64,000 nt of DNA, taken from positions 1-64,000 of the forward strand of contig CANDCP010000006.1 in the NCBI GenBank assembly GCA_947383215.1, read 5' to 3'. How positions within the stretch are numbered: the first letter of the stretch is position 1; each line of letters opens with the position of its first letter. The position numbers and the translations under genes were made by a program. This document shows positions 61,891 to 64,000 of the stretch, piece after piece. The DNA is from an uncultured Roseburia sp. (GTDB taxonomy: Bacteria; Bacillota; Clostridia; Lachnospirales; Lachnospiraceae). The notes below the pieces were generated by a model. The model searched no databases and was not told the DNA's origin. It saw only the letters and a program-made list of their open reading frames with translations.

Positions 61891-62526
61891 CTATAATATG
61901 CGTTCTACTGCCTCCGGCAGCTCCCTCAGTCCGTAAATTTTTGGCACGTCCCCGCTGACCGTCCCAAATCCGTACGCCGCATGGATAAACTTTACGCCCG
62001 CCTCCCTGCTCGCCTGATAATCCCCCTCGATATCGCCGACATATACCGCCCGCAAAAGCCCGTTCCGCTCCACAACGTTTCGGATGTTCTCGCCCTTTTG
62101 CAGGCCGTTGTTCCCAAAACATTCTATATCCTCAAAGTATTTTTCGAATCCGTAATACTCCAAAAACGCCTCGATATATCCGCTCTGGCAATTGCTGACG
62201 ATATACAGCGGATATTTTAAAGAAAGCTCTTCCAGCGTCTCTCTCAAATCCGGATACAGAGTGCCGCCATGCCTGCGCAGATATTCATTTTCCCACTGAC
62301 AGCACTTATTCATAAGCTCCATCTGCCTCTCGCGCGGCAGCTCCCCCCAAAAGTAGCCTGCAATCGCATCCATTGTGTTCCCCATCACCCTCCGCATATC
62401 CTCCGCCGTCAGCGTCATCTTTTTCTCAGATTCCGCCGCGATCACTTCGCTCCAGGCCTTTGCCACGCCGCTGCTCGAATCCCAGAGCGTTCCGTCCATA
62501 TCAAAAATAATGCCCGATTTCCCCAT
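61891..62526 (-). CDS. HAD family hydrolase (phosphoglycolate phosphatase-like)
   Basis: 211 residues. Motif I IIFDMDGTLWDSS, helical cap (about 18-85), motif II IVSNCQ, the conserved Lys near KYFEDIECFG and motif III VYVGDIEGDYQASREAG. Typical HAD-like subfamily I phosphatase; substrate not predictable. Confidence 0.9.
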   Translation of the reverse strand: MGKSGIIFDMDGTLWDSSSGVAKAWSEVIAAESEKKMTLTAEDMRRVMGNTMDAIAGYFWGELPRERQMELMNKCCQWENEYLRRHGGTLYPDLRETLEELSLKYPLYIVSNCQSGYIEAFLEYYGFEKYFEDIECFGNNGLQKGENIRNVVERNGLLRAVYVGDIEGDYQASREAGVKFIHAAYGFGTVSGDVPKIYGLRELPEAVERIL

Positions 62527-62710
62527 CTCTTCAACCTCTTTTCGCTATATTTTAAGCCCGCGTATCGTTTGGCTGCTCATTTGGAATAATTTTATTGTAA
62601 AAAATAAAATTTTTCAACAAATATCCGCGAATATGTAGTATAATATGTTTCAAACAGCGTCCGCCGCCAGATGTGCGGCGTCCGCAAATATATTTACAAG
62701 GAGATTGAAC

Positions 62711-62950
62711 ATGAGTCAGAAAAAAGTAGACCTCTATAAAGAACAAAAAAAGAACCGCAAAAAAATCATGAAAAAAGAAAAATACATGCATTATCTGCGG
62801 TGCGCCGCCGCCGCGGCAGTCTGCGCCTTAATCGTAGGGTGGGCCGGATGGTCAGCCTACGCGAAATACCAGGCGGGAAAACCGGCGAGCTATACGGAAG
62901 TAAATATGGATGCCCTTAACAATTACTATTCTAGTCTGGAAGGAAACTAA
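62711..62950 (+). CDS. Small single-pass membrane protein
   Basis: 79 residues from the ATG at 62711, preceded by AAGGAG; the longer frame has no site. A strongly basic N-terminus (about 1-26, Lys-rich) precedes one membrane helix (about 29-50), with an outer tail ending DALNNYYSSLEGN. The 5' region contains CGCCGC/GCGGCG (6-bp hairpin) and a TATAAT at 62639-62644. Found next to the CNNM transporter gene; function unknown. Confidence 0.75.
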   Translation: MSQKKVDLYKEQKKNRKKIMKKEKYMHYLRCAAAAAVCALIVGWAGWSAYAKYQAGKPASYTEVNMDALNNYYSSLEGN

Positions 62951-62951
62951 T

Positions 62952-64000
62952 TTGGATACGACTTATATCATTCAAATCATTATATTGGCGATTCTGTTGC
63001 TGCTTTCCGCTTTTTTTTCTTCCGCGGAAACGGCGCTGACCACGGTAAACCGGATTCGCATGCGAAATCTCGCGGAGGAGGGAAGCAGACAGGCCAGGCG
63101 CGTACTCGCCATTACCGACAACTCCGGGAAAATGATAAGCGCCATCTTAATCGGCAACAACATCGTAAATCTTTCCGCCTCCTCCCTTGCAACCTCTCTT
63201 GCAATTAAGCTTTTCGGAAGCGTAGGCGCCGGAATCGCCACCGGAATTCTGACCGTACTGATTCTGATTTTCGGAGAGATCTCGCCAAAGACAATCGCCA
63301 CCATTTATGCCGACCGGCTTTCCCTGTTGTACTCGGGCGTCATCGAATGGATTATGAAGCTCTTAACCCCGGCGATTTTCCTTATGAACGCGCTCTCGCT
63401 CGCCTTTCTCCGTCTGATGCGCGTCGACCCGAACGGCGGCAGCCGCGTTATGACAGAAAACGAGCTGCGGACGATAATGGACGTCAGCCATGAGACAGGC
63501 GTCATCGAGTCCGAAGAGCATGAGATGATTAACAACGTGTTCGACTTTACCGACGCGGAAGCGAAGGAAATTATGATTCCGCGAATCGACATGACCTTTG
63601 TGCCGGTGGACGCGACTTACCAGGATCTGCTTGAAATCTACCGCGATACCCGCTATACAAGGCTTCCCGTCTATGAAGAGTCGAACGACAATGTGATCGG
63701 CATTCTGAATGTAAAAGACCTGCTTTTGTGTGAAGACCAGGATGCATTTTCGATTCGGGATATCATGCGCAAGCCGTTTTTTACCTACGAGCATAAAAAT
63801 ACGGCCGAGCTGTTTTCACAGATGCAGGAGTCTTCCATCAATATTGCGATCGTCTTAAATGAATACGGCACAACCGCCGGATTGATTACAATGGAAGATC
63901 TGCTGGAAGAGATTGTCGGCGAGATTCACGATGAATACGACTACAATGAGGAAGACGGCGTATTTGCCATCAATGAGCGGGAATATCTTGTCTTAGGTTC
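62952..64000 (+). CDS. CNNM/HlyC-CorC family transporter, truncated by the window end
   Basis: About 349 codons are visible, without a stop. The start is TTG at 62952, one base after the preceding stop codon, with GGAAGGAAA upstream. The N-terminal DUF21/CNNM domain has membrane helices and the motifs SSAETALTTVNRIRMRNLAEEGSRQA, NNIVNLSASSLATSLA and ILIFGEISPKTIA. It is followed by ESEEHEMINNVFDFTDAEAKEIMIPRIDM and a CBS pair (TRLPVYEESNDNVIGILNVKDLL, IAIVLNEYGTTAGLITMEDLLEEIVGEI). Likely a magnesium or cobalt ion efflux protein; the C-terminal CorC domain is only just begun. Confidence 0.92.
   Translation, partial: MDTTYIIQIIILAILLLLSAFFSSAETALTTVNRIRMRNLAEEGSRQARRVLAITDNSGKMISAILIGNNIVNLSASSLATSLAIKLFGSVGAGIATGILTVLILIFGEISPKTIATIYADRLSLLYSGVIEWIMKLLTPAIFLMNALSLAFLRLMRVDPNGGSRVMTENELRTIMDVSHETGVIESEEHEMINNVFDFTDAEAKEIMIPRIDMTFVPVDATYQDLLEIYRDTRYTRLPVYEESNDNVIGILNVKDLLLCEDQDAFSIRDIMRKPFFTYEHKNTAELFSQMQESSINIAIVLNEYGTTAGLITMEDLLEEIVGEIHDEYDYNEEDGVFAINEREYLVLG

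Noticed and set aside
62645..62710. Upstream extension of the small membrane protein
   Set aside because: The extra residues would cover the TATAAT/hairpin leader, and a clear AAGGAG precedes the ATG at 62711.

Overview
The window reads as one contig end of a spore-forming, anaerobic, gut-type Firmicute, most likely a Lachnospiraceae-like Clostridium relative. Supporting evidence: strong AGGAGG ribosome sites, near-consensus TTGACA/TATAAT promoters, sporulation-type proteins (Csp-like subtilase, PdaA-type deacetylase, SpoIID-like protein with a peptidoglycan-binding domain), the anaerobic ThiH thiazole route, and many dense same-strand operons. Bases 13-45 are an Illumina adapter, so the left edge is partly a sequencing artefact. 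No tRNA, rRNA, transposase or integrase was recognised.

Layout. 160-2547: a cytoplasmic HtrA-like protease and a DUF445 membrane protein. 2563-2820: three 54-bp tandem repeats followed by a perfect 24-bp inverted repeat. 2928-4755: a CitE-like C-C lyase and an AIM24 protein. 4832-16571: a complete type III-A CRISPR-Cas locus, all on the minus strand, in transcription order cas6, csm1(cas10)-csm2-csm3-csm4-csm5, a 35-repeat array, then cas1-cas2-csm6. 16747-20186: thiS-F-G-H-E with a structured leader RNA. 20371-28322: SpoIID-like protein, lrgAB, pdaA, metY, ptsI and an MFS transporter. 28366-31503: a hybrid sensor kinase. 31598-35603: a hypothetical gene, an AbiE-type toxin-antitoxin pair flanked by a 46-bp imperfect duplication of the end of the adjacent subtilase gene, and that subtilase. 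35674-56148: one apparent 20.5-kb operon. 56328-61757: a padR-DUF1700-DUF4097-pspC-glgX-capA operon. 61891-64000: a HAD phosphatase, a small membrane protein and a truncated CNNM/CorC-type transporter.

The least explained unit is the 20.5-kb operon. A response regulator and sensor kinase are followed by a membrane-anchored extracytoplasmic protein, seven tandem paralogous lipoproteins, a single and a double-length lipoprotein membrane-fusion adaptor, a 940-residue FtsX-type permease, and two LolD/MacB-type ATPases. One ATPase carries an AbrB-like tail. The layout suggests a sensor-controlled, mechanotransmission-type ABC machine working with a diversifying family of surface lipoproteins.

The CRISPR locus is also informative. 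The array is transcribed leftward with the cas genes and gives the 8-nt handle ACGGAAAC. All of its spacers can be read as a stop-free, mostly K/E/D/N-rich peptide on the opposite strand. Several include a stop codon, and one includes a Shine-Dalgarno plus ATG. This is what crRNAs antisense to phage or plasmid mRNAs would look like.
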